A stretch of 64,000 nucleotides of DNA, from NCBI GenBank assembly GCA_001695595.3, contig MBPM02000003.1:1922001-1986000 (forward strand), written 5' to 3'. How positions within the stretch are numbered: position 1 is the first letter of the stretch; the number at the start of each line of letters is the position of its first letter. The notes beneath the pieces are model-generated. The model had not been told where the DNA came from. It saw nothing but the letters and a program-made list of their open reading frames with translations, and ran no database searches. Below are positions 37,377 to 47,169 of this stretch, one piece after another. This DNA is from Plasmopara viticola. Taxonomy: Eukaryota; Oomycota; Peronosporomycetes; Peronosporales; Peronosporaceae. A program made the position numbers and the translations under genes.

Positions 37377-38517
37377 TTTCGGAAAAGGTTGGGGTGACGC
37401 CCTCCTTCCAAGCGCGGGGGCTTAATGCTCGCGCGCTTCGGGCAGGTGCTCTCGGGCATCTGCAGGTCTCTAACGAGTCTCACCCTCGACGCGACGGTCT
37501 CCAGCACCAGGCCAAACCCCCTTCCACGCCCTTAATCGCGCCAACCGCATCCGGATTGGCTCCTTTAATGTGAATTCTCTAGGTTCGAAGCGCAAGAAGC
37601 ACGTAACACTCCCCGAAGATCTCCGGCGCTACCGCGTCGATATCCTTGGCCTCCGAGAAACCAAGATCTACGATAGAGGTGAGCACCGCATTGATGACTT
37701 CCTTCTAACCCTGAAAAAAAAAAAAACGAAGCCAAGACCGAAGTCACCGAAATCCGCCGCCACTGCAACCCGTCGGGCGCCACTCGACACGCCCGATCCC
37801 GAGAAGAAACCTGGCACCACACTAAGAAGCTCGGAACACTCCTCGGCGATATTAAAGATCTATCCCGACGCAAGCCCCTGGCCGCGCTCCACCGCCTCTG
37901 GTCCGTCTGGCTCCGCCCCACGTTCATCTCACCCAAGACACGCATTCGATTGTACAACACCTACGTTCTACCGATTCTGCTGTACAACTGGGCTCTTACC
38001 AAGTCAGAGCTCCACGGCCTCGAGAGTTTCCATCGCCGCCAGCTTCGCTACGCTCTTGGCTATCGCTACCCCCGACCCATTTCGAATGCAAGACTCTACG
38101 ACCTCTGTGATGAGCGGCCGCTGAGACTACGACTGACACAAGCTCGCTGGCGCCTGTTTGGCCATGCACTTCGCCGCTATCCCGACATTCCAGCTGACCT
38201 CCAGATGCGTGCCTTCTTCTTCTCCACCGCAGCAAACTGGCGCGGACGTTCCCGCACCACGCTCCCCTCGACACTCGACCACAATCTTGTTTCCCGTGGC
38301 TCCGGCTTTCGACTCCGGACAGCACAAGACCTCGAAGTGGTACGTACCCTTGCACAAGACCGAAAGAAATGGAAGACCCATTTGACCTCGGTGCTGGATG
38401 CACTGCCCGCCGAACGAGACTCGACGTATGCGGACACCACTCTATGCCGTGGACTAGCCAGACTGAGCCTAGCACGTGCATACCTTGGCAACGCGATAAC
38501 GTAATACATTACATTAC
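37377..38517 (+). mobile_element. Internally deleted LINE (non-LTR retrotransposon) with perfect 14-bp target duplication
   Basis: The 1,141-bp element keeps a 5' leader, the start of an AP-type endonuclease (RIRIGSFNVNSLGSK near 37548, then YRVDILGLRETKIYD) and the C-terminal part of the RT protein (TRIRLYNTYVLPILLYNW, then ESFHRRQLRYALGYRYPRP). The catalytic RT core is missing. The deletion joint lies at or near a run of 13 A at 37713-37725, where the frame also changes. The stop is at 38504 and the tail is a pentamer repeat (ACATT). ATTAGACTGTACCG flanks it exactly at 37363-37376 and 38518-38531. It cannot move by itself, yet the perfect flanks indicate a young insertion mobilised in trans. 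Confidence 0.9.
37950..38504 (+). pseudogene. C-terminal fragment of LINE reverse transcriptase protein
   Basis: An open frame of 184 codons holding the post-RT region: YVLPILLYNWALTKSEL, FHRRQLRYALGYRYPRP, RLTQARWRLFGHALRR and the C-terminal LSLARAYLGNAIT. It lacks the RT catalytic domain and its own start, so it is a remnant inside the deleted LINE. Confidence 0.8.
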
Positions 38518-38719
38518 ATTAGACTGTACCGCAGCGGTACTACCGCTTTCCATTCTTAGTGGATATTAAGCGGTACACGCGGCAATCATAAAAAGAACCT
38601 GCTCCGTCTACTGCTTGGCGTTGCAGAGACAAGACTCGTATACTGTGTAGTGCCACTCCAACATGCACATCTAAGGCAAATGATCATATTACGATAGTCC
38701 TAACCAAATACAAGGCCAG

Positions 38720-39862
38720 TTACTTGGTCTTCTTCGCTTCTGTTTCATCGCCGTTCGTGTCGTCATCCTTCTTGTCGTCATCCTTCTTGTCGTCGTCCTT
38801 CTTGTCGTCTTGACTATCGTTTTCCTCATCTTCCTCCGAATACTCCAACAATTCCTTGAACTCACCACGTACAAAAGCGGTCACTAACGCCGAGCCAAGA
38901 CACGCTGGTACTAGATATAGAAGAGCTGGTTGCGCAGCATCAAAGATGTACATGACTGCGACCGTGGCTACAAGGCCCAAAATGTAAGACAGCATGTTCA
39001 CAAGAAAAAACGGCTTGGGGAACGAATGTGTGCTGCTGCCTGCTGTGGCACGGTGCGCGTCGTAGCGCAACAGCAGTGCCACGAAAATGCCGGGAATCAC
39101 AATGTCACCCAGTCCAAGAATTGAATTCTTCTGCTTCTCCGTTTCCGTAGCAAATTCGCGCGGGAATATGAGTTTGATTGGAGCGTCGAACGACATGGCC
39201 ACTGTTACCATGACGTCGGTGCCAAAGACCCAGAAGATATCATAAAAGAACAGTCCACTTAAAAGAATGGCGCCCACCTTGAAACTGCCGAGCGAAAGTG
39301 CCTCAATACCCTTGATAGACAGCGAGATACCAAATATGTTGTTCAGCACGTAGTGCTTCGTATGGAACCAGGCGGCAGCGAAGGCAGCGGCGAAGACGAA
39401 CGTAAACATCCAGGCTGTAGACAATTCAAGCTTGTACACTCCATAGAAAGGCACTTTTACGCTGCGCTTGTAGACCGTAGAATTGCCTTTGAATACAACC
39501 GTCGAGACTAGCGGACTGAAGGCTTCCGTGAGACTGTAGGCGCCAATGAGCGCAAAGTACGATGTCAGCAGCAAATTCACGAGGTCCTTGTCAAATATCT
39601 TAAAGAGCATGTAGAGACCAAGCAGCACGCCAGAGCCCAACAGAGGAAACATGTACGCATCCTCTGCCTTCATAACTTCCTCATTCTTCTCGCCGCTAGC
39701 CTCTCGCGCGTGCTTCAGCTGGAGCGACAGCGTCGAGCCGATGTAAACGATGGCAGAGGCCGACGTGATAAGCTGCACAGGCACGGGAATGAGAATGAAG
39801 TTGGACGCTAGTAGGAGGGAAATCAGGGCCACGTAGCAGCCATTCTGGATGGAGTCAGTCAT
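38720..39862 (-). CDS. SPP: Signal peptide peptidase (intramembrane aspartyl protease, SPP/HM13)
   Basis: A single-exon protein of 380 residues from ATG 39862; the frame extends upstream only to a GTG, which I reject. It shows the presenilin/SPP catalytic pair: FFYDIFW with Asp at about 208, and LGLGDIVIPG with Asp at about 253. The QPALLY motif (PAL at 312-314) follows. About nine hydrophobic segments fit the family topology. It cleaves leftover signal peptides and tail-anchored proteins in the ER membrane. The C-terminus is acidic, with repeated KKDDD units (residues about 352-370), and ends KKTK, a KKxx ER-retrieval signal as in animal SPP. The lysine-aspartate repeat is a tandem DNA repeat at 38757-38808. 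Confidence 0.93.
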   Translation of the reverse strand: MTDSIQNGCYVALISLLLASNFILIPVPVQLITSASAIVYIGSTLSLQLKHAREASGEKNEEVMKAEDAYMFPLLGSGVLLGLYMLFKIFDKDLVNLLLTSYFALIGAYSLTEAFSPLVSTVVFKGNSTVYKRSVKVPFYGVYKLELSTAWMFTFVFAAAFAAAWFHTKHYVLNNIFGISLSIKGIEALSLGSFKVGAILLSGLFFYDIFWVFGTDVMVTVAMSFDAPIKLIFPREFATETEKQKNSILGLGDIVIPGIFVALLLRYDAHRATAGSSTHSFPKPFFLVNMLSYILGLVATVAVMYIFDAAQPALLYLVPACLGSALVTAFVRGEFKELLEYSEEDEENDSQDDKKDDDKKDDDKKDDDTNGDETEAKKTK

Positions 39863-41301
39863 GGCAGTGGACGCTAAAATGCGGAATTGACTTTTTGATG
39901 CCACGTGGTGACGAGGTGTCACTATCTATCTAACATCACTGAAGTGAGAGAAGGAGAAACCATCCAACCAGGTATTACAGGTGCGAGGTTTTCGAAAGCA
40001 CCAATTTGTGTCGAATAGGTGGTATCAGAATTAATGCAAATCCATATACGGATTCTTGGTCGGATTGCTCACTGTATGTAAGAAGTATATGAGAAAATGA
40101 GCGTGCTGTATCGCGCGATGCATGCTAGAAAATGTTGCTTCTCACCGTGCTATGACAGTCCAAAAATACAAGGATACACGTATGTAAAATTAACGAAGAT
40201 GCACATTGCTAGTTAATCCGTGTAATTATGATACGCCTCCTATCAAAGAGTAAAACCTATTTGTCATTATGGCAGCGTGTGCTTGCAGCAGGTTTTCGCA
40301 CGTTACTGTACTTGGACGGGCTTCGTACATGTTTCAAAGATAGTCAGAACTTTGTTCATTGGAAGGCACTTCATGGTTTAATGTTAGTAGGGGGTCACAA
40401 TGCTAGATGATAGTTGTAGAAAAAGTAAAAGTGCGTCACTGTGTTGCTCTGGCACTTATCAGATCCCTTACCGACACCAACTTTACTAAGCATTGCAATC
40501 TTGAGCTAGACGGTGAGTGCGCGCGTTCCGTGTTTTGTTGTGAAAAGATGAAGACATTAGTATTTAGGTGCGTATTAAGAAAGCTGCGTTGTCGAAAGCT
40601 TAGGGTGATGACAACCAAATTAGGCAGAATTTCCATTCGTCAAATCCTCACTCACTCTGCTACATTTACTATTTTGCGCTTGAAGCTTTAGAGTTTTCTA
40701 GTGAACGACCAGAATAATTGAGTGCAAAGGCATAATTTACTATAATGTCTTTGGGGATAAATTCTCGTATAAGCGTGGAATCAGAAATAGAAGTGGGACG
40801 AATACACAAAATCATTGCATTTAAAACTAAGGTCAATACACCGCAGTCTGTTGCACGCCCCGATCGCTTTGACCATAAGCAATGAGCAGATATCGTTAAA
40901 CGTTTTTCCAGCGTAAAGTGCTGAAGGACATTGTTAAATTGGAGTCTGGTGTGAAGATAGACATACGACATTCCAGCGGCTTATAAAATCAAAGTATAGA
41001 ATATCGTATGTTATTAGAGTACTAAAATTATGCATAAGGACTTTATATCCCATCGATTTATCTTAATAACCAGCAAACGTTATAGCTCGGCACTATGCAA
41101 AGGAACGATCCTGTCGGCAATCAGTAAGTTACACAATGCATGCGTCAATCGATGGAATACAATAAAAAGTTAAAATAAGAAAGGGATTTAATACGCAACC
41201 ACCTGGCCACCACACTTTCATTGGCTTTTATGGCTTCTGATTAGTCGCTCGGATATCAATTCAGATGTAACAACCGTTCTACATGCTTCGGATAGGTACA
41301 T
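39863..41301. other. AT-rich spacer
   Basis: About 1.4 kb upstream of signal peptide peptidase. Only short unassignable frames. Confidence 0.4.
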
Positions 41302-41526
41302 ATGGAACAATCTTTCGTTGCCACTATTAGCTCATGTAACCGATGTGAAAAGCACGAGTGGTGTAATGCGCCATCCTACCTGCCAAGTGCGGCAAAGATG
41401 CCAGCGCAATTACGTCCACTACTCGTGCCTGATGAAGCTGCGTTGAGACTGCAGCTTTACTATCAAAAATTCCAGGACAAAGTGCGCACGTTACCCAAGA
41501 AAACGGACGCGAGTCAGCAGCAGTAG
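41302..41526 (+). CDS. Small hypothetical protein
   Basis: A 74-codon frame from ATG 41302. It has a Cys-rich N-terminal part (SSCNRCEKHEWCNAPSYLP) and a helical, charged C-terminal part (DEAALRLQLYYQKFQDKV, ending DASQQQ). The composition is more protein-like than its surroundings, and it ends 60 bp before the Copia insertion. I do not recognise the family. It could be the last exon of a gene whose upstream exons I cannot place, or a chance frame. Confidence 0.35.
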   Translation: MEQSFVATISSCNRCEKHEWCNAPSYLPSAAKMPAQLRPLLVPDEAALRLQLYYQKFQDKVRTLPKKTDASQQQ

Positions 41527-41581
41527 CTCACAACAAAGCCTTAAGCCGTGTTGTTGCCACATTCAGTAAAGCACTCGGAAT

Positions 41582-41586
41582 CGCTC
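41582..41586. repeat. Target-site duplication of Copia element A, left copy
   Basis: CGCTC directly before the 5' LTR; the same five bases follow the 3' LTR at 51486-51490. Confidence 0.85.
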
Positions 41587-41733
41587 TGTTAACATTACAC
41601 CGCTGAATGCATGTTGAACAGGTGGATGGCTTCACAGTAATTACAAGTACGTCACAATTAGTAATAACATATGGTAGCCGTTCATTGGTCAGGATAAATA
41701 TATTCACTTCGGTTTTTTACTTTCTTCTCAACA
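41587..41733 (+). repeat. 5' LTR of Copia element A
   Basis: 147 bp beginning TGTTAACATT and ending TCTCAACA. It matches the inverted copy at 41779-41925 and the split 3' LTR. Confidence 0.9.
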
Positions 41734-41744
41734 GGTTAACAGCC
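41734..41744 (+). promoter_or_regulatory. Primer-binding site of Copia element A (candidate half tRNA-Asn)
   Basis: GGTTAACAGCC directly abuts the LTR end. It is the reverse complement of GGCTGTTAACC, the anticodon stem-loop core of eukaryotic tRNA-Asn(GUU), rather than of a tRNA 3' end. The same 11 bases recur at 42981-42991 before the gag frame. Confidence 0.6.
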
Positions 41745-41784
41745 TCTGTTAACCTGTTGATAACAGCCTCTGTTGACCTGTTGA
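41737..41784. repeat. Two tandem 24-bp units at the inverted LTR junction
   Basis: The unit begins TAACAGCCTCTGTTRACC and ends TGTTGA, is repeated twice with one substitution, and contains AACAG/CTGTT inverted arms. It bridges the 5' LTR end and the inverted LTR, and extends about 6 bp into the latter. Confidence 0.85.
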
Positions 41785-41925
41785 TAAGAAAGTAAAAAAC
41801 CGAAGTGAATATATTTATCCTGACCAATGAACGGCTACCATATGTAATTACTAATTGTGACGTACTTGTAATTACTGTGAAGCCATCCACCTGTTCAACA
41901 TGCATTCAGCGGTGCAATGTTAACA
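41779..41925 (-). repeat. Inverted extra LTR inside Copia element A
   Basis: A complete 147-bp LTR in minus orientation. Against the 3' LTR it differs by one base near its inner end (TTATCAACA versus TTCTCAACA). Confidence 0.9.
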
Positions 41926-42980
41926 CTCCCACTCACCGCTAATGCTGTGTGTCCTTTGTTGCTGACTTGGTCTTGATTCCGGTGGCTTCGCGCAGATACT
42001 TAAGCATCTTGGTCCCAACTGCCTTTGTCAGCATATCTGCAAGCTGACTCTTCGTGTCGATATATTCGATCTTCAACAGTCCTTCTTGCACGTTCTCACG
42101 AATAAAGTGGTGCTTGATGTCCACATGCTTCGTCCTAGCATGGTGTCCGGCGTTATTGGCTAACGCAATCGCACCCTGGTTGTCTTCCCAAACCTGTGTG
42201 CCTTCAACTTGCTCGTGACCCATGTCCTTTAGCATTGCCCGCGTCCAAAGAACTTCTTGTGTGCATAAGCTGAGAGCCATATACTCAGCTTCCGCTGAGC
42301 TCAGCGCAACTGTCCGCTGGTACTTCGACTTAAATACCACTGGTGCGCTTGCAATCATGACCATAATTCCCGAGACCGAGCGTCTGTCATCCGTGTTGCT
42401 GCCCCAATCTGCATCCGAGTATGCCTTGATCGTAACGCTTCCAGTTCCTCGGTAGACGATACCGATTTGACGCGTGGTCTTCAGATACCGTACTACTCGA
42501 ATTGCTGCGCTCCAATGTTGTAGTCCTGGGTTCTCCAGAAAACGTGATAGCTGCGTCACCACGTAAGCAATATCAGGCCGAGTGCATGTCGTTATGTACA
42601 GCGAGCATCCAATCAAAGAGCGATAAGGCTTTGATCGCATTGTCGACCGTCCCTCTTCCGTTGTGGGTGACTGCTTTGACGACAGCTTCAATCCTGATAC
42701 GCAAGGGTTTTCAACACTTTTGGCATCTTGTTGACCGAATCGCTTGACCACGTCATCGATGTAGCGAGTCTGTTTGATCATAAAAATTCCAGCTGACCTG
42801 TCGTGATCAATTTCCATACCCAAAATAAATTCCACCTGACCAAGCTTCTTCATCTTGAAAGCATTCTTGAGTACTCCCTTTACTTGATTTAATTCTTTGC
42901 TGCTTCTTGCTGCGATAATCATGTCGTCCACATATAGTCCAACGTAAGCAAGACCTTCTGTAGTTCTCTTGACATAAACA
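41926..42980 (-). pseudogene. Inverted Copia RT-RNase H fragment
   Basis: 1,055 bp matching 45912-46966 without length change but in opposite orientation. The open frame 42931-41939 encodes the end of RT from YVDDM onward and RNase H with [12 protein letters not shown]. It differs from the plus copy at five residues by eye: KKLGQV against KELGQA, GCS against GCL, TVAL against TVVL, and YMAL against YMTL. It therefore derives from a different sister copy. It has no gag, protease or integrase. Confidence 0.9.
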
Positions 42981-43086
42981 GGTTAACAGCCGCAACAAGC
43001 TGGTTAATGATGCCAAGGCGCTAGGCATCATTGCTCAAGGCGTTGAGATCCAGCACCAGACCAAGATTCGGTCGGCTACGCGTGCT

Positions 43087-46000
43087 ATGGAGGCGTGGGG
43101 AACCCTCCGCGATTTCTACAATCGCTCGACTCTTCACAATCGTGTTGTGATGACTCGTCGTCTACATGAGTTCAAGATGGAAAGTGGAACAAGCATGGCA
43201 GAGCATCTGAACTCTTCTGACGAGCTAGTAGTGGGACTACAGACTACGGGAGAGCAAATTGATGAGTCACGCCAGCTGGTGGTACTTCTCAGCAGTCTAC
43301 CTTCGAAGTACGACTTGATTTCGTCGATTGTGGAAAATGCAAGGGACATTTCGTTGATAGAAGTCAAGGAGAAGCTGCTCAAAGAGTCGGAGAAGCTGCA
43401 GAGGAAAGAAGCTACAGAGAAAGCGTTTCGCGTAAATGGAAATGGAAATGCTAGAAGATTTCAAGGTGGACGGGACAATGGACGAAAGGGTGGTCCTCCA
43501 CGCAATAACGGCGGATTCAAGGGCAAGTGCTTCAACTGTGACCAGTTTGGACACATGAAGCGGAACTGCCCGGCCGGTAAAAGATTCAACAGCGACGACA
43601 CGGTGTTTGCTGTTGGTGAAGGGAAGTCACCAGGATGGCTGATTGACAGTGGAGCAACTTCCCACATGACCCCACACAGGAAGGACTTGTTTGATTACAA
43701 GGGCCTAGAAGCTAGCATCGAAGTTACGATTACAGACGGGAAGAAGTTGCTTGTCAAAGGAGCCGGCACGGTAAAATTGACTGGTTTGAACGGAATAAGG
43801 ATTCGCATGGTTGAAGTTCTGCACATTCCCGGACTCGACAGAAGGTTGCTGTCAGTTGGCAAGTTGGCAGAGCGTGGCATGAGTGTGGAATTCTCGCGTT
43901 CGTCATGTGTCATTTGGAACAAGAAGCAAGCAATTGCGTCGGGCACAAAAGTTGGAAAGTCGTATTTTCTTGACTGTGAGCAAGAAGAAGCATGTCTCGT
44001 TGAATATACCGGGGCTGACAATCAGTGGGAGCTTTGGCATGCACGCATGGGGCACCCCAGCAAGGATGCGCTGATCAGGACACAGCGATTGACTAATGGT
44101 ATCCCAATTATCAAGCAAAAAGTGGAAAAATTGTGTGCCGGGTGTTTGAAGGGCAAGCAGACGATCACGGTGTTTCCGTCTCGTTCAATGACAAAGACGA
44201 CACGTGTGTTGGAGCGTGTTCACACAGATGTCATGGGGCCAATGCGAACTATCTCGAAGGGTGGTGCCAAATACATTCTCACGTTTGTGGATGACTTTTC
44301 ACGATATGTTGCAATTTTTCTGATCAAGAGCAAGAGTGAAGTTGCTGGCAAGTTCAAGGAGTTTCTGACATTATACGAAAACCAGTGGGGTGCACGACTA
44401 AGATGTTTGCGATCCGACAACGGAACCGAGTTCGTAAACAAGAAAATGGCAGGAATATGTCAAGAGAACGGCATTGTACACCAGCGCTCCGTCCCATACA
44501 GCCCGCAGCAGAACGGAGTAGCGGAGCGTATGAACAGGACAATTATGGAGAAAGCCCGCAGCGTGTTACACTACAAGAGCGTATCGACGGAATGGTGGGC
44601 GGAAGCGGTAAATACAGCGGTTTATTTAATTAATCGCTCCAGCAATACGGTCCATCCTGACACCACGCCGTATGAGCTAGCTTTCAAAATGAAGCCTCGA
44701 ATGGATCACCTGCGCGTATTCGGTTCGCAAGGCTACGCTCATATTGACGATGTGAAACGGACCAAACTGGAACCCAAGAGTTTCAAGTGTATGTTTCTTG
44801 GCTATGCAGAGAATGTCAAGGGCTATCGCGTGTTTGACGAGGAGAATGCCAAGATTAAAGTGACCCGCTCTGTAAAGTTGGATGAGCGTGAGGTGGGCGG
44901 CATCTACGACATGCAAGAGCTTAAGCCGGAAACAATTGTTCAAGTAGTTAAGGATGGTGATGAAGTCAATGTTCAGCATCAAGTGGATCGACAGTCAGTT
45001 CCGGACGATCCCATGGGAGCTGTCGAAGAGACAGTCGAGGATGTCGATATGGAGGATGTAAATCGTACGCCAAGCGCCGTTGTACAGCGGCTAATGCCTT
45101 CTAAGAGCCCTGTACGAAACGGGCTTGAGCTAACGGAGTATTATCAACCTTCCCAAGTGCAACAAGAAGATCGTTTGGTTTTTCGGCCTGAATTGGAGCG
45201 AACACGAGTAAGACGTGAGCCAGTGCTAATGCTAAGAAACGGTTCCGATGGTGGAGAGTCAACAGAAGGAAGTGAGGGCCCACCGACTCCAAAGCGTGCT
45301 AGGATTGACGAAGATGGACTAATTGCGGAAGCCTTTCTTGCCTACGCTGTGAATATTGACGATGATATGGACTCACCGACTACTTATACTCAAGCAATGG
45401 CAAGCGACGATGCAATGAAATGGCGTGAAGCAATGGATGCTGAGCTTCGCTCTCACGAAGAGAATAAAACGTGGAAATTGCAGTCACGAGGGGAGATTGG
45501 ACGCACAATTGGATCACGATGGGTATTTGCCAAAAAGCGTGATCAGAATGGCGCTATCGTGCGATACAAGGCACGACAAGTCGCGAAAGGTTTCAAGCAG
45601 AAGTATGGCGTTGACTTTTTCGAGACATATTCCCCGGTTGCCAATATGAATTCGATCCGAATAATTCTTGCGGTATGTGTTGAATGTGGCTATCAAATGG
45701 AACAGCTGGACGTCGACACGGCTTTTCTTAATAGCGTGTTGACGGACAACGTTTTTATGGAAGTTCCGCTTGGTGTCGACAATGCTCAAGGAAACATATG
45801 TCAACTAAACAAGGCTATTTACGGACTTAAGCAAGCAGCGAGTGCCTGGAACAAGACAATACATCGTGTCTTCATCAGGAATGGCTTTAAGAGTTGCGGA
45901 GCAGATCAATGTGTTTATGTCAAGAGAACTAAAGAAGGTTTTGCTTACGTTGGACTATATGTGGACGACATGATTATCGCAGCAAGAAGCAGCAAAGAAT

Positions 46001-46953
46001 TAAATCAAGTAAAGGGAGTACTCAAGAATGCTTTCAAGATGAAGGAGCTTGGTCAGGCGGAATTTATTTTGGGTATGGAAATTGATCACGACAGGTCAGC
46101 TGGAATTTTTATGATCAAACAGACTCGCTACATCGATGACGTGGTCAAGCGATTCGGTCAACAAGATGCCAAAAGTGTTGAAAACCCTTGCGTATCAGGA
46201 TTGAAGCTGTCGTCAAAGCAGTCACCCACAACGGAAGAGGGACGGTCGACAATGCGATCAAAGCCGTATCGCTCTTTGATTGGATGCTTGCTGTACATAA
46301 CGACATGCACTCGGCCTGATATTGCTTACGTGGTGACGCAGCTATCACGTTTTCTGGAGAACCCAGGACTACAACATTGGAGCGCAGCAATTCGAGTAGT
46401 ACGGTATCTGAAGACCACGCGTCAAATCGGTATCGTCTACCGAGGAACTGGAAGCGTTACGATCAAGGCATACTCGGATGCAGATTGGGGCAGCAACACG
46501 GATGACAGACGCTCGGTCTCGGGAATTATGGTCATGATTGCAAGCGCACCAGTGGTATTTAAGTCGAAGTACCAGCGGACAGTTGTGCTGAGCTCAGCGG
46601 AAGCTGAGTATATGACTCTCAGCTTATGCACACAAGAAGTTCTTTGGACGCGGGCAATGCTAAAGGACATGGGTCACGAGCAAGTTGAAGGCACACAGGT
46701 TTGGGAAGACAACCAGGGTGCGATTGCGTTAGCCAATAACGCCGGACACCATGCTAGGACGAAGCATGTGGACATCAAGCACCACTTTATTCGTGAGAAC
46801 GTGCAAGAAGGACTGTTGAAGATCGAATACATCGACACGAAGAGTCAGCTTGCAGATATGCTGACAAAGGCAGTTGGGACCAAGATGCTTAAGTATCTGC
46901 GCGAAGCCACCGGAATCAAGACCAAGTCAGCAACAAAGGACACACAGCATTAG
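43087..46953 (+). CDS. Copia Gag-Pol polyprotein, gag N-terminus missing
   Basis: The open frame gives 1,288 residues from the first internal ATG; coding continues upstream to about 42984 (RNKLVNDAKALGIIAQGV) without a start codon. Domains in order: gag, CCHC knuckle CFNCDQFGHMKRNC (about residue 150), protease WLIDSGATSHMT (about 185), GAG-pre-integrase LWHARMGHP, integrase with DVMGPM, FVDDFSRY and SDNGTEF, RT starting KTWKLQ with the YVDDMI catalytic box, and RNase H with LSSAEAEYM. By alignment with element B about 75 gag residues are lost, so this copy probably cannot form particles by itself. Pol appears intact. Confidence 0.9.
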   Translation: MEAWGTLRDFYNRSTLHNRVVMTRRLHEFKMESGTSMAEHLNSSDELVVGLQTTGEQIDESRQLVVLLSSLPSKYDLISSIVENARDISLIEVKEKLLKESEKLQRKEATEKAFRVNGNGNARRFQGGRDNGRKGGPPRNNGGFKGKCFNCDQFGHMKRNCPAGKRFNSDDTVFAVGEGKSPGWLIDSGATSHMTPHRKDLFDYKGLEASIEVTITDGKKLLVKGAGTVKLTGLNGIRIRMVEVLHIPGLDRRLLSVGKLAERGMSVEFSRSSCVIWNKKQAIASGTKVGKSYFLDCEQEEACLVEYTGADNQWELWHARMGHPSKDALIRTQRLTNGIPIIKQKVEKLCAGCLKGKQTITVFPSRSMTKTTRVLERVHTDVMGPMRTISKGGAKYILTFVDDFSRYVAIFLIKSKSEVAGKFKEFLTLYENQWGARLRCLRSDNGTEFVNKKMAGICQENGIVHQRSVPYSPQQNGVAERMNRTIMEKARSVLHYKSVSTEWWAEAVNTAVYLINRSSNTVHPDTTPYELAFKMKPRMDHLRVFGSQGYAHIDDVKRTKLEPKSFKCMFLGYAENVKGYRVFDEENAKIKVTRSVKLDEREVGGIYDMQELKPETIVQVVKDGDEVNVQHQVDRQSVPDDPMGAVEETVEDVDMEDVNRTPSAVVQRLMPSKSPVRNGLELTEYYQPSQVQQEDRLVFRPELERTRVRREPVLMLRNGSDGGESTEGSEGPPTPKRARIDEDGLIAEAFLAYAVNIDDDMDSPTTYTQAMASDDAMKWREAMDAELRSHEENKTWKLQSRGEIGRTIGSRWVFAKKRDQNGAIVRYKARQVAKGFKQKYGVDFFETYSPVANMNSIRIILAVCVECGYQMEQLDVDTAFLNSVLTDNVFMEVPLGVDNAQGNICQLNKAIYGLKQAASAWNKTIHRVFIRNGFKSCGADQCVYVKRTKEGFAYVGLYVDDMIIAARSSKELNQVKGVLKNAFKMKELGQAEFILGMEIDHDRSAGIFMIKQTRYIDDVVKRFGQQDAKSVENPCVSGLKLSSKQSPTTEEGRSTMRSKPYRSLIGCLLYITTCTRPDIAYVVTQLSRFLENPGLQHWSAAIRVVRYLKTTRQIGIVYRGTGSVTIKAYSDADWGSNTDDRRSVSGIMVMIASAPVVFKSKYQRTVVLSSAEAEYMTLSLCTQEVLWTRAMLKDMGHEQVEGTQVWEDNQGAIALANNAGHHARTKHVDIKHHFIRENVQEGLLKIEYIDTKSQLADMLTKAVGTKMLKYLREATGIKTKSATKDTQH

Positions 46954-46956
46954 CGG

Positions 46957-46966
46957 TGAGTGGGAG
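46957..46966 (+). promoter_or_regulatory. Polypurine tract of Copia element A
   Basis: GTGAGTGGGAG lies directly before the 3' LTR start (TGTTAAC). Element B has the same GAGTGGGAG next to its 3' LTR. Confidence 0.7.
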
Positions 46967-47024
46967 TGTTAACATTGCACCGCTGAATGCATGTTGAACA
47001 GGTGGATGGCTTCACAGTAATTAC
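46967..47024 (+). repeat. 3' LTR of element A, first part
   Basis: The first 58 bp of the LTR, up to and including the ATTAC duplicated by element B. The LTR continues at 51397. Confidence 0.9.
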
Positions 47025-47169
47025 AATTGAAGATGTTACTTGGGCACTAGTTGGCAAATTGCAAAAGTGAATATATTTATAAGTGCTAATTTTAAGTAGT
47101 CACCAACTGATTGCAGATACCGGTACTTACCGATATGTAGTTGCTGGTCGAGGCGTCGATTCTCCAACA
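47025..47169 (-). repeat. 3' LTR of Copia element B
   Basis: 145 bp. In element orientation it begins TGTTGGAG and ends CTTCAATT. The gag-pol stop codon lies within it. Confidence 0.9.
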
